The notes below the pieces were generated by a model, which saw only the letters and a program-made list of their open reading frames with translations, did no database searches and had not been told where the DNA came from. From an uncultured Collinsella sp. (GTDB lineage: Bacteria > Actinomycetota > Coriobacteriia > Coriobacteriales > Coriobacteriaceae), in NCBI GenBank assembly GCA_900545745.1, contig URAD01000007.1, forward strand, positions 10,872-74,871: a DNA stretch of 64,000 nucleotides, written 5' to 3'. Shown here one piece after another: positions 10,138 to 17,526 of this stretch (position 1 is the stretch's first letter; every line of letters begins with the position of its first letter). The position numbers and the translations under genes are program-made.

Positions 10138-10998
10138 ATGGTAATGGGCAAGTACGTAATCGTGGTTGAATCTGGTTCGGATGTGACGCCAGAGCTCTGC
10201 GAACGCTACGGCATCGTGCGCGTGCCCATGCATGTCACGATTGGCGACGAGACCGTCGAGGATGGCTCGATTGATCCGCTCGAGATTTACTCGCGCTGTA
10301 ACGAGTTTGGCGTGATGCCCAAGACCAGTGGCTGTTCGCCAGCGGATTTTGCGCATGTGTACGACCGCATCCATGCCGAGCAACCCGACGCGACTATTTT
10401 GCATCTTGCATATTCCGAGGCCACGACCTGTTCGCATCAGTCCTCTAAGATTGCGGCCCAGGGGCGCGACTACGTGTTCTCCATGGACACACGCTTTGTC
10501 TCGGTGGGCCAGTCGCTCGTTGTCGTCGAGACCGCCAAATACATCGAGGCTCACCCCGATGTCACCGTCGACGAGATCTTTGCATTTACGAACTCCGTCA
10601 TGGACCGCGTGCTGCTGGGCTTTGTTCCTACGGACCTTGCCTTCCTTAAGGCAGGTGGCCGCTTGTCCAGCGTCGCGTTCCTAGGCGCCCATCTGCTCAA
10701 GATTAAGCCCTGCATTGAGGTGACGGGCGGCAAGTTCGTGGCGACCAAGAAGTTCCGCGGTTCTATGCTTAAGTGCGCCCGTGCCTTTATTGATCACATG
10801 GTAGAGAAGGGCGAGATCGACTACTCGCATATTGGCCTGGCGTATTCGGTGGGTCTTTCCGAGGAGTTGCGCGACGACATGGAAGTCTATGCGCACGACC
10901 TGGGCTTTAAGGACATTACCTGGACTCAGGTCGGCGGCGTCATATCGAGCCATTGCGGCCCGACCGCCTTCGGCGCGGTGCTCACGCTCAAGGCGTAA
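10138..10998 (+). CDS. DegV family fatty-acid-binding protein
   Basis: 286 residues. DegV proteins bind a fatty acid between two domains and, in Firmicutes, act as FakB partners of the kinase FakA. Typical stretches are VIVVESGSDVTPEL at the N-terminus, MPKTSGCSPADF, SVGQSLVV, and FLKAGGRLSSVAFLGAHLLKIKPCIEV, whose GGR(L/I)S segment is a family hallmark. No FakA partner gene lies nearby. The start is uncertain: ATG codons at 10114, 10138 and 10144 are in frame and none has a strong ribosome-binding site; 10138 follows GAGATGGG. The gene is alone between the sucrose operon and the PFL activase gene. Confidence 0.85.
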   Translation: MVMGKYVIVVESGSDVTPELCERYGIVRVPMHVTIGDETVEDGSIDPLEIYSRCNEFGVMPKTSGCSPADFAHVYDRIHAEQPDATILHLAYSEATTCSHQSSKIAAQGRDYVFSMDTRFVSVGQSLVVVETAKYIEAHPDVTVDEIFAFTNSVMDRVLLGFVPTDLAFLKAGGRLSSVAFLGAHLLKIKPCIEVTGGKFVATKKFRGSMLKCARAFIDHMVEKGEIDYSHIGLAYSVGLSEELRDDMEVYAHDLGFKDITWTQVGGVISSHCGPTAFGAVLTLKA

Positions 10999-11029
10999 GG
11001 CCTGGTGTCTATCGATATCTATTGCCTCG

Positions 11030-11067
11030 GCGGCGGGTGGGTTGTGATAACCTTCCCGCCGCTTTTG
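11030..11067 (+). terminator. Terminator after degV
   Basis: GCGGCGGG and its partner CCCGCCGC form the stem, with GGTT/AACC extending it, followed by TTTTGTG. Confidence 0.8.
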
Positions 11068-11107
11068 TGTGGGGCCAAATAGAACAACCCAATTGACCGC
11101 TAAACCG

Positions 11108-11135
11108 TTTCACCATCATGCGTATGGGCTAGAAT
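11108..11135 (+). promoter_or_regulatory. Candidate promoter of the PFL-activating enzyme gene
   Basis: TTTCAC (11108-11113), a 16-bp spacer and TAGAAT (11130-11135). The -10 is good and the -35 moderate. Confidence 0.45.
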
Positions 11136-11184
11136 GGCTCTGGCATTTATGTAACTAAAACCAATGAGAGGCAAGGTAGCGGGA

Positions 11185-12003
11185 ATGGCTGAGATGACGC
11201 TCGAGGGTGTGGACGCTCGTCCCGAGGACTCTGCGTTTGCCCTGGGCCGCGTGCATTCGATTGAGACGATGGGAACGGTCGATGGACCCGGCATCCGCTT
11301 TGTGGTGTTTGTTCAGGGCTGCCCCATGCGCTGTGCGTATTGCCACAACCCCGATACCTGGTCGGTTAACGGCGGCACCATGGTGACCGTCGAGCACCTG
11401 ATGGACGAGTTCCAGAGCAACCACGAGTTCTATCGCAGCGGCGGAATTACGGTGTCCGGCGGCGAGCCGCTCCTACAGCCCGAGTTTTTGGCCGACCTGT
11501 TCCGTGCAATGCACAACAATCCCGATGGCCGCGTGCATACCTGCCTCGATAGCTGCGGATATGCGTTTGACCCCAACCACCCCGAGAAGTTCGATGCCGT
11601 TCTCAACGAGACCGATATGGTGCTGCTCGACATCAAGCATGCCGATCCGGCTGAGCATAAAAAGCTGACCGGTTGCGATCCCGCACGCATTCTGGCGTTT
11701 GGCGATGAGCTGGCACGTCGCAAGATTAAGGTTGTTATTCGCCACGTGGTGGTGCCGGGTATCACCGATACGGTGGAGGAGTGCGAGGCACTCGGTCGCC
11801 TGATCGCTCCATGGCACAACGTGGTGGGCCTGGAAATGCTGCCGTATCACACCATGGGTGTCGTCAAATACGAGCAGTTGGGGATTCCCTATAAGCTTGA
11901 GGGCGTGCCCCAGATGGATACCGCACGTATGCCCGAGTTGCGCAATGCCGTTATGGCCGGCATGAAAGAGCGCCGTGCGGAGCTAAAAAACGCCATCGGC
12001 TAG
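11185..12003 (+). CDS. pflA: Pyruvate formate-lyase-activating enzyme (radical SAM)
   Basis: 272 residues. Uses S-adenosylmethionine and a [4Fe-4S] cluster to create the glycyl radical on PFL. Cluster cysteines are in GCPMRCAYCHNPDTW (Cys46, Cys50, Cys53). TVDGPGIRF, SGGEPLLQPEF (SAM-binding GGE motif) and the C-terminal LPYHTMG match E. coli PflA. The ATG at 11185 has AAGG 8 nt upstream and is preferred to an in-frame ATG at 11164; the exact start is not certain. Its partner genes are 7 kb away and it has its own promoter. It must activate a glycine carried on a separate 83-residue polypeptide, which makes its docking mode interesting. Confidence 0.93.
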   Translation: MAEMTLEGVDARPEDSAFALGRVHSIETMGTVDGPGIRFVVFVQGCPMRCAYCHNPDTWSVNGGTMVTVEHLMDEFQSNHEFYRSGGITVSGGEPLLQPEFLADLFRAMHNNPDGRVHTCLDSCGYAFDPNHPEKFDAVLNETDMVLLDIKHADPAEHKKLTGCDPARILAFGDELARRKIKVVIRHVVVPGITDTVEECEALGRLIAPWHNVVGLEMLPYHTMGVVKYEQLGIPYKLEGVPQMDTARMPELRNAVMAGMKERRAELKNAIG

Positions 12004-12024
12004 CGTGCCATTTTCGTTCCCCAA

Positions 12025-12059
12025 GGGCACTCATTGGGGACAGACTTAAATGAGTGCCC
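12025..12059. repeat. Palindromic repeat with GGGGACAG core after pflA
   Basis: An 11-bp stem (12025-12035/12049-12059) around GGGGACAGACTT. It resembles the other GGGAC(A/G)G-centred palindromes at 26312, 35669, 45501, 54421 and 61625. It may also terminate pflA. Confidence 0.6.
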
Positions 12060-12202
12060 CTGGGCACCAAGTTGATTGCTAAAGAGCCCCGTCCTTAAAA
12101 GACTGCTCTCTGGGTTGCGGTGAGATGCGCAACAGAATCGTGCCATTTGGATAAATACGCTTGTGGTTTCTTTAAAGACACCTTAAACGCCGCTGAATAT
12201 CT

Positions 12203-12230
12203 TTGGAAAGAATTGCCTGCTCGGTATCAT
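12203..12230 (+). promoter_or_regulatory. Candidate promoter of the serine hydrolase gene
   Basis: TTGGAA (12203-12208), a 16-bp spacer and TATCAT (12225-12230). Confidence 0.45.
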
Positions 12231-12267
12231 GCTGCTCGTATATAAACGGTGGCAGTCAGGAGACCAC

Positions 12268-13386
12268 GTGCGAAACATCGCATCGCGGGACGAGTATGTG
12301 CCGCAGCATGGCAGCAGATGTGAGACGAAGGGCGCGCCTTCGTGTGGCCTCGCTGACGTTCGCGTCCGTGTGACGAAGATTGCCGCCATTGGGATGCTAA
12401 CGTTGGCGGTTATTATCCTCGGAATTACCGCCAAAACCTACGCGTCGGAGCGAATGGCACACTCAGATGCGTCAACGGTACAGGCGCAAAACAAAAAGGT
12501 CTCTGAATCTAAAGCCACCGCAAGTCAAACCCTGTCGACAGCGAGCCTCAAGACGAGGCTTTCGAAGGCGGACTTTAACGATATTCCCTCAGGCGATACC
12601 GTGCAGACCTTCTCACTGGTTGATGACCAGATCCCCGCCCTGGAGGATGAGAGCCTCGCCGCGCTCCAAGATGCCCTTGACCAGGCCAAGGAATTGGGCG
12701 ATGTGGGCGTGGTGTTCTACGACCTGTCAAGTGGCAAGGGCGTGACGTATAACGCCGATGTCGAGGTGTACGGTGCGAGCAGTTATAAGGCGCTCTATGT
12801 GCTCTACGTCTGCGAATCTCTGGTCGAGACGGGCCAGGTCTCACTCGATGATTCCCTTGGCACCTATGGCGGCTACAACATGGGCTGGCAGACGGTGCGC
12901 GACCTGATCGAGGCCGCGGTCGTTAATTCGGACAACGATTCGTTTATCGCGTTGCGTGCGGCGTTTGACCGTGTCGGTTACGAGGATTGGATTGTCGGTC
13001 TTGGCGTCGATTACGATACCGCACTCGATCCGATGAGTGATTTTCCAACTTATTGCCCGCGCACCTCGGCCAAGTTGTGGCGCGAGATGAGCGAGTATCT
13101 GAGCCATGATACCGAGACATCGCAATGGCTGTCGGGCCTTCTGGCCTCTACGGCCCGATCGTTTATCCGTGACGGTATTGCGGACGACCAAGCCTTGGTG
13201 CGCAACAAGACAGGCTGGATTAGCGAGGATGGTTGCTATTCGACATGCGATGCAGGCCTTATCGACATCGATGGCCGTACCTATGTCATGAGCATCATGA
13301 CATCGATGCCGTGGAGCGACCGCTCGAGCGAGGTCACGGCTGCGATTGCAAAGGCTCTGTTTGATACGCGAGCTGCGCTGGCCTAG
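12268..13386 (+). CDS. Membrane-anchored class A beta-lactamase-fold serine hydrolase
   Basis: 372 residues. One N-terminal membrane segment (about residues 36-58) is followed by a 60-residue low-complexity linker and an extracellular class A beta-lactamase/transpeptidase-like domain. SxxK is at Ser171-Lys174 (SSYK), SDN at 221-223 and KTG at 314-316. No clear Glu166-type omega-loop motif (ExxLN) is seen, so beta-lactam hydrolysis is doubtful; it may be a cell-wall enzyme or a penicillin-binding decoy. The start is GTG because AGGAG (12258-12262) lies 5 nt before it; an upstream in-frame ATG at 12229 has no ribosome-binding site. Monocistronic. Confidence 0.82.
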   Translation: MRNIASRDEYVPQHGSRCETKGAPSCGLADVRVRVTKIAAIGMLTLAVIILGITAKTYASERMAHSDASTVQAQNKKVSESKATASQTLSTASLKTRLSKADFNDIPSGDTVQTFSLVDDQIPALEDESLAALQDALDQAKELGDVGVVFYDLSSGKGVTYNADVEVYGASSYKALYVLYVCESLVETGQVSLDDSLGTYGGYNMGWQTVRDLIEAAVVNSDNDSFIALRAAFDRVGYEDWIVGLGVDYDTALDPMSDFPTYCPRTSAKLWREMSEYLSHDTETSQWLSGLLASTARSFIRDGIADDQALVRNKTGWISEDGCYSTCDAGLIDIDGRTYVMSIMTSMPWSDRSSEVTAAIAKALFDTRAALA

Positions 13387-13464
13387 CGTGTTCGTTTGAC
13401 GAGGTCAAACAAAATGCTGGTACCATACCGTGGTTGAGAATTACGTATAGGTTTGGGGAATGGC

Positions 13465-14205
13465 ATGGCTACCATCGCGATTATCGGTGCACTCGAAAAA
13501 GAGATCATGCAGATTAAGGAAGAGTTGAGTAACGTTTGCATGGTACAGGAGGCGGGCTTGAACGTTGTGACCGGCGGGCTCGACGGTCTGTCGATTGTCG
13601 CCACAACGGCGGGCATGGGCACGGTGAATGCCGCTGCCGCAACGCAGCACCTCATTAGCAAGTATGCTCCGCAGGCTGTTGTGTTTTCGGGTATCGCGGG
13701 CGGTTTGAACCCCAAGCTCCATATCGACGACGTGGTCATTGGCAAACGCCTGCGCTATCTGGATACCGATACCGCGCTTATCGCCGAGTCTGCGCCGGGG
13801 CTCGAGGAGTTTGGCTCGACGCCTGCGCTGGTCGATATTGCTGCCGATGTGCTTGCTGAGCGTGGGTTTGTTGATGCTTCGACAAATGCAGCCGCTTCGA
13901 ACGAGGGAGCCAAACAATTCCTGGTCGGCACGATTGCCACGGGTAACCGCTTTGTGACGGGCGCCGCCATGCGCAACGACGCTATCGAGGCGACGCATGC
14001 CGATTGTGTCGGCATGGAGGGCACGGCAATTGCCCATGTCGCAACCAAAAATGGTGTCGATTGCCTGGTGCTGCGCGCTATCAGCGATAATTGTGACGAG
14101 GCGTACGATGCGATTTGCGACCGCGAGTTCGACCTGTTCGAGTATGCTCGTACCGCGAGTGGCATTACGCTCGATATCGTTCGCCGTATCGCTGCTATCT
14201 ATTAG
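13465..14205 (+). CDS. mtnN: 5'-methylthioadenosine/S-adenosylhomocysteine nucleosidase
   Basis: 246 residues. Hydrolyses MTA and SAH to adenine and the thioribose sugar, recycling SAM by-products. Family signatures are IGALEKEI at the N-terminus, TTAGMGTVNAA, VVFSGIAGGLN, TGNRFVTG, MEGTAIAHVA (Glu that contacts the ribose) and RAISDNCDE (catalytic Asp in the SDN context). The ATG at 13465 has GGGGA (13455-13459) just upstream. It lies directly before the engB gene and is likely co-transcribed. It is slightly longer than E. coli MtnN (232 residues) because of a loop around residues 105-145. Confidence 0.92.
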   Translation: MATIAIIGALEKEIMQIKEELSNVCMVQEAGLNVVTGGLDGLSIVATTAGMGTVNAAAATQHLISKYAPQAVVFSGIAGGLNPKLHIDDVVIGKRLRYLDTDTALIAESAPGLEEFGSTPALVDIAADVLAERGFVDASTNAAASNEGAKQFLVGTIATGNRFVTGAAMRNDAIEATHADCVGMEGTAIAHVATKNGVDCLVLRAISDNCDEAYDAICDREFDLFEYARTASGITLDIVRRIAAIY

Positions 14206-14243
14206 CGCGCTCTTTTGTAAAAACCTACGACCAAGGAGTGTCC

Positions 14244-14834
14244 ATGGCCGATTCCATTAACTACCAGCTTGCCAAATTCGTTGCCAGCTATGGCAAGGTT
14301 TCGCAGATTCCCGAGTCCACCTGTCCCGAGGTGAGCTTCGTCGGCCGCTCCAACGTGGGCAAGTCCTCCATCATGAACAAGCTCTTCGGCCGCAAGAACC
14401 TCGTCAAGGTTTCGAGCACACCGGGCAAGACGAGCAACATCAACTTCTTTGAGGCCGATGACGTGCACTTCGTCGACCTGCCGGGTTACGGTTTCGCCCG
14501 TCGTTCCAAAGCTGAGCGCGATCGCTGGGCAGAACTTATCGGCGACTTCTTCGACTCCGAGCGCAGCTTTAACCTGGTCGTATCGCTGGTTGACATTCGT
14601 CACGACCCCAGCAAGCTCGACCACGACATGATCGACTACCTGCAGGGCAACGAGTTCAACTTTATCGTCTGCCTCACCAAGGCCGACAAGCTCAGCCGCA
14701 CCCAGCAGGCCCGCCAGGCAGCAGCCATCAAAAAGCAGCTCAACGTCCCGGCCGAGAACGTGATCATTACAAGCTCCCAGACCGGTACCGGCATCGACGA
14801 GCTCAAAAAGCGCATTGCCGAGGCTTGCCTCTAA
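14244..14834 (+). CDS. engB: Ribosome biogenesis GTPase EngB/YsxC
   Basis: 196 residues. Small GTPase needed for large-subunit assembly. The P-loop is GRSNVGKSS (34-42), with G2 around TPGKTSNINFF, G3 DLPGYG, G4 TKADK and G5 ITSSQ, all in the normal order and spacing. AAGGAG (14233-14238) precedes the ATG by 5 nt. It follows the nucleosidase gene by 38 nt. Confidence 0.95.
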   Translation: MADSINYQLAKFVASYGKVSQIPESTCPEVSFVGRSNVGKSSIMNKLFGRKNLVKVSSTPGKTSNINFFEADDVHFVDLPGYGFARRSKAERDRWAELIGDFFDSERSFNLVVSLVDIRHDPSKLDHDMIDYLQGNEFNFIVCLTKADKLSRTQQARQAAAIKKQLNVPAENVIITSSQTGTGIDELKKRIAEACL

Positions 14835-14871
14835 CAAGGGCTCTTGGCAGGCAATAGTTTGCATCTATCTA

Positions 14872-14916
14872 TATCACCCCGGTGATAGTTATTGGTACAC
14901 TATCACTGGGGTGATA
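14872..14916. promoter_or_regulatory. Twin palindromic operators before the DUF3990/XRE pair
   Basis: TATCACCCCGGTGATA (14872-14887) and TATCACTGGGGTGATA (14901-14916) share the pattern TATCAC-N4-GTGATA with centres 29 bp apart. They end 19 nt before the first start codon and are the likely binding sites of the XRE protein encoded second in the operon. Confidence 0.75.
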
Positions 14917-14935
14917 TTTTTGTTTGGAGGTCGAT

Positions 14936-15619
14936 ATGGAGCTTTGGCACGGGTCGGAGGTTGTTGTCGAGCATCCGTCGTTGGATAAATGCAGGCAATT
15001 CAATGACTATGGGCGCGGGTTTTATTGCACGCCTCATGAGGAAATGGCAATGGAATGGGCATGTCGGACCGAGTCCGATGGTATCGCGAATCGATATGAG
15101 CTCGATATGGATGGTCTCGCGGTCTTGGATTTGGAGTCCGGGGAGTTTTCAATTCTCAATTGGCTTGCGATTTTGGCTAACAATAGGGAGTTCAATGTTT
15201 CGACACCGCTAGCGCGCGAAGGACTTCGCTATCTGCTGGATAACTGCCTGATTGATATTTCTCCTTATGACGTTATTCGAGGTTATCGTGCAGACGATTC
15301 CTATTTCTCGTTTGCAAGGCAGTTCGTTAACGGCATGATCTCGCTTAGGCAACTGCAGCGCATTATGTTTTTGGGGGATTTGGGCATTCAATATGCGCTT
15401 ATGAGTGAGCGTGCGTTTTCAGCAATCAGATTCAGAGAATGGAAGCAGGCGTTGGGATCTGAGTATTACCCCAAGCGTTTTAATCGAGAGCAGAACGCTC
15501 GGCGCAAGTACTTGGACACGGTAAATGGATTTGATTCCGAGGGTATCGACATAAGGGATTTAATGACAGGGAGGGTTGATTTAGATGATCCAAGAGTTAA
15601 CGGATTGTGGGCCGAGTAG
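14936..15619 (+). CDS. DUF3990 family protein, putative ADP-ribosyltransferase-like toxin
   Basis: 227 residues. The N-terminus LWHGSEVVVEHPS, followed by DYGRGFYCTPHEEMAMEWA, is the DUF3990 signature, a family whose HG and GFY motifs resemble ADP-ribosyltransferase folds. The catalytic assignment is inference. No signal peptide or membrane segment. TTTGGAGG lies 5 nt before the ATG. The gene overlaps the next by 35 nt and both follow twin palindromic operators, the arrangement of a toxin-antitoxin operon. Local base composition is AT-richer than the flanking housekeeping genes, suggesting acquisition. Confidence 0.75.
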   Translation: MELWHGSEVVVEHPSLDKCRQFNDYGRGFYCTPHEEMAMEWACRTESDGIANRYELDMDGLAVLDLESGEFSILNWLAILANNREFNVSTPLAREGLRYLLDNCLIDISPYDVIRGYRADDSYFSFARQFVNGMISLRQLQRIMFLGDLGIQYALMSERAFSAIRFREWKQALGSEYYPKRFNREQNARRKYLDTVNGFDSEGIDIRDLMTGRVDLDDPRVNGLWAE

Positions 15620-16283
15620 AACATATCCCGTCTATTACCTTGAGGACGCAATGAACAACCTCGGGGATTGCTTCGACTATGCCGTTAACGATTACGGAGC
15701 AGAAGGATCGGAAGTCGCTGAACTCTTTTGCCTGAGCGGCGTAGCCCGCGAGTTTGAGCGTGGCAATGCATGGGTCGTATCGGGAAAATCGGGCGTTGAG
15801 CTGTTTGCGCTTATCGCCGAAAGGTCCGGATATCAAAGCGGGTCTATACCGGACCGCACCTATCGATTTGAGAAGACACCGGAATACTGGACAGGCTGGA
15901 TGCTGGCATATCTTCAGTGGCGCCTAGGAGAGTCTTTTGAGGATCTGCTGCATGTCGTTCCGTTTGACACGCTGCACAACCTGTACTATCCCTGGCATGA
16001 AGCCTCGGAGGAGCGCGTGGCTCGCCTCGTCTGCGATATGGCGAAGAAAGCGCCTCGTCAAACTAAATTGGCGCTAGCACGAAAGAGACTTAAGAAAACC
16101 CAGCAAGACCTGGCATACGAATCGGGCGTATCGCTTCGTTCAATCCAAATGTACGAACAGCGCCAGAGAAACATCAACGAAGCCTCGGTCGCAGCCGTAA
16201 AAGATATGGCAAAAGCCCTCCACTGCAACATCGAAGACCTCCTAGAACCAGTCTTCGAATACAAAGAAACCAGCGCAGCGTAA
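15585..16283 (+). CDS. XRE-type helix-turn-helix protein, putative antitoxin of the DUF3990 protein
   Basis: 232 residues. The C-terminal part (about 155-220) is a Cro/CI-type helix-turn-helix: LALARKRLKKTQQDLAYESGV, SLRSIQMYEQRQRNINEASV, then MAKALHCNIEDLLEP. The N-terminal 150 residues (MNNLGDCFDYAVNDYG; PEYWTGWMLAYLQWR) are an uncharacterised domain that could bind the DUF3990 partner. The ATG overlaps the upstream gene by 35 nt and has GGGAGGG 9 nt before it, indicating translational coupling. Likely autorepressor through the TATCAC-N4-GTGATA sites. The function is inferred from context. Confidence 0.72.
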   Translation: MIQELTDCGPSRTYPVYYLEDAMNNLGDCFDYAVNDYGAEGSEVAELFCLSGVAREFERGNAWVVSGKSGVELFALIAERSGYQSGSIPDRTYRFEKTPEYWTGWMLAYLQWRLGESFEDLLHVVPFDTLHNLYYPWHEASEERVARLVCDMAKKAPRQTKLALARKRLKKTQQDLAYESGVSLRSIQMYEQRQRNINEASVAAVKDMAKALHCNIEDLLEPVFEYKETSAA

Positions 16284-16431
16284 ACCAATATATTGCCAAG
16301 GTTTGTATCTAGTAAGCGCTCCTTACCAGCAAGAGTCCCTACCAATAGATAGCGGCTTAAAGGGCCGAAGTCGTATGAATGGCATTGCGACTTCCAAATG
16401 GGTGACTGCTGCTTGAAAAGCTATAGAAATA

Positions 16432-16451
16432 GGGGCCGATTTAACGGCCCC
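16432..16451 (-). terminator. Terminator of the small-peptide/secreted-protein unit
   Basis: GGGGCCG/CGGCCCC stem (16432-16438/16445-16451). Read on the minus strand it is followed by TATTTCTAT. The rest of 16284-16485 holds nothing recognisable. Confidence 0.65.
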
Positions 16452-16485
16452 AAGCATCGCATAAATGGCATATACGTTTTATCAA

Positions 16486-16590
16486 CTATTTCTTGTTTTT
16501 AACCCATTTGCAGATACGCCAAATAAGCACTCCGACGAGAATCCAAACGAGAGCGATCATAATGTCTGAGCGTGCAGGAATTGGGATCAT
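16486..16590 (-). CDS. 34-residue single-span membrane peptide
   Basis: A short ORF (MIPIPARSDIM at the start). One hydrophobic helix (about residues 10-25, IMIALVWILVGVLIW) is followed by a basic tail ending KWVKNKK. GAGGAAG lies 6 nt before the ATG. It starts 25 nt after the secreted-protein gene on the same strand and is followed by a terminator, so both probably share one mRNA. No family recognised; it could be an accessory, immunity or toxin peptide. Confidence 0.5.
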   Translation of the reverse strand: MIPIPARSDIMIALVWILVGVLIWRICKWVKNKK

Positions 16591-16614
16591 TGAACTTCCT
16601 CAATTGATGTGAGT

Positions 16615-17130
16615 CTAGTTTGCATAGGTGTGGAGCGTGCTGCCTTCCATGGTCGCTTGCAACACGGCGATACCGGACGTCATCCCCATCGATTCATAGT
16701 TGAGTCGATATGTCGCCTGTTTCGAGTTCCATATAAAGGACTCGTTAGTTACCGTACAGCCGATAGTCGTATAGTTTTGTCCCCAAGCGCTGGTAATGAG
16801 CGAGTTCGCTATCTTGATCTTGAATTCGCGATAAATAAAAGGACTGTTGTAATAGATAGTCCAAGTTCCAGATGCGTTGTTGTAGTAACTGTCCCATATC
16901 AGGCTGGGTTCATTGGTTTTTTTAATTCCTATTACTGCAAAGGTCCCATCCTTAAGCTTGATTTGATGAGACTGCTCGGGACCTTTCGTTAAATCAAAAT
17001 CTTGGGTTGCGCCAGAAATTGCGACAGCATCGCTTTCTGCAGCATAAGCAGTCGAAGGGCTAAACGAGAAACATATCGGTAATATCAAAAGTATCGAGAG
17101 GAAAAACGAAGCTTTGAGTGTGCGTAACAC
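16615..17130 (-). CDS. Secreted protein of unknown function (DUF5626-like)
   Basis: 171 residues. Signal peptide: basic start LRTLKAS, hydrophobic core FFLSILLILPICFSF, and a cleavage site after AYA (about residue 30). The mature part is about 140 residues, rich in beta-prone segments (ASGTWTIYYNSPFIYREFKI; FIWNSKQATYRLNYESMGM), resembling small secreted DUF5626 proteins; this assignment is from memory of the pattern and tentative. The GTG at 17130 is preferred to the ATG at 17145 because GGAGGTGG lies 6 nt before it. Lower GC than its neighbours. Grouped with the 34-residue peptide downstream. Confidence 0.6.
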   Translation of the reverse strand: MLRTLKASFFLSILLILPICFSFSPSTAYAAESDAVAISGATQDFDLTKGPEQSHQIKLKDGTFAVIGIKKTNEPSLIWDSYYNNASGTWTIYYNSPFIYREFKIKIANSLITSAWGQNYTTIGCTVTNESFIWNSKQATYRLNYESMGMTSGIAVLQATMEGSTLHTYAN

Positions 17131-17277
17131 TTTGACCACCTCCATACTGCGATGCCTAGTTAAATAGTAGCATAGATAAACAGTTGATTATGTAACCTAA
17201 AAAGCCCCTATCTGCCCGGCGCCCCTTCAAAGCGTGGGTCCCTGTAGACATCCTCAGCAAGGTAAACGCAGGGATGG

Positions 17278-17308
17278 TCGGGGTGTTCCCCTCAAAATTA
17301 TTCCGCAG
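17278..17308 (-). repeat. Decayed copy of the long-hairpin element
   Basis: Aligns with the arm of the intact copy at 17398-17421: both run TTCCCCT, AAAA and TCCGCAG in the same order and orientation. No matching second arm remains. 17309-17389 holds no gene. Confidence 0.45.
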
Positions 17309-17389
17309 CGCGAAGGCCTCTCGTCCGCTGCTCCGAAGGAACGCAAGATTAAATCAGCGAATGCGATATCCTGTCGAGGCTGCGCAGGC

Positions 17390-17500
17390 CCCCTTGGGGC
17401 TTCCCCTGAAAACAATCCGCAGATCGAATTGCCCCGTCGCGCGAAGCGCACGACGGGGCAATTCATGATCGAGGACGTTTTCAGGGGAAGCCCCAAGGGG
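17390..17500 (-). repeat. Long-hairpin element, copy 2
   Basis: Outer arms are a perfect 24-bp inverted repeat (17390-17413/17477-17500). On the minus strand the internal loop reads ACGTCCTCGATCATG (17464-17478) opposite CGATCTGCGGATTGT, and the tip carries a GCG-CTTCG-CGC hairpin. It lies 26 nt after the thrB stop and has the same orientation relative to that gene as the other copies have to theirs. Confidence 0.85.
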
Positions 17501-17526
17501 ACCGGTGAGAGCAGTGAGGCAGGACG

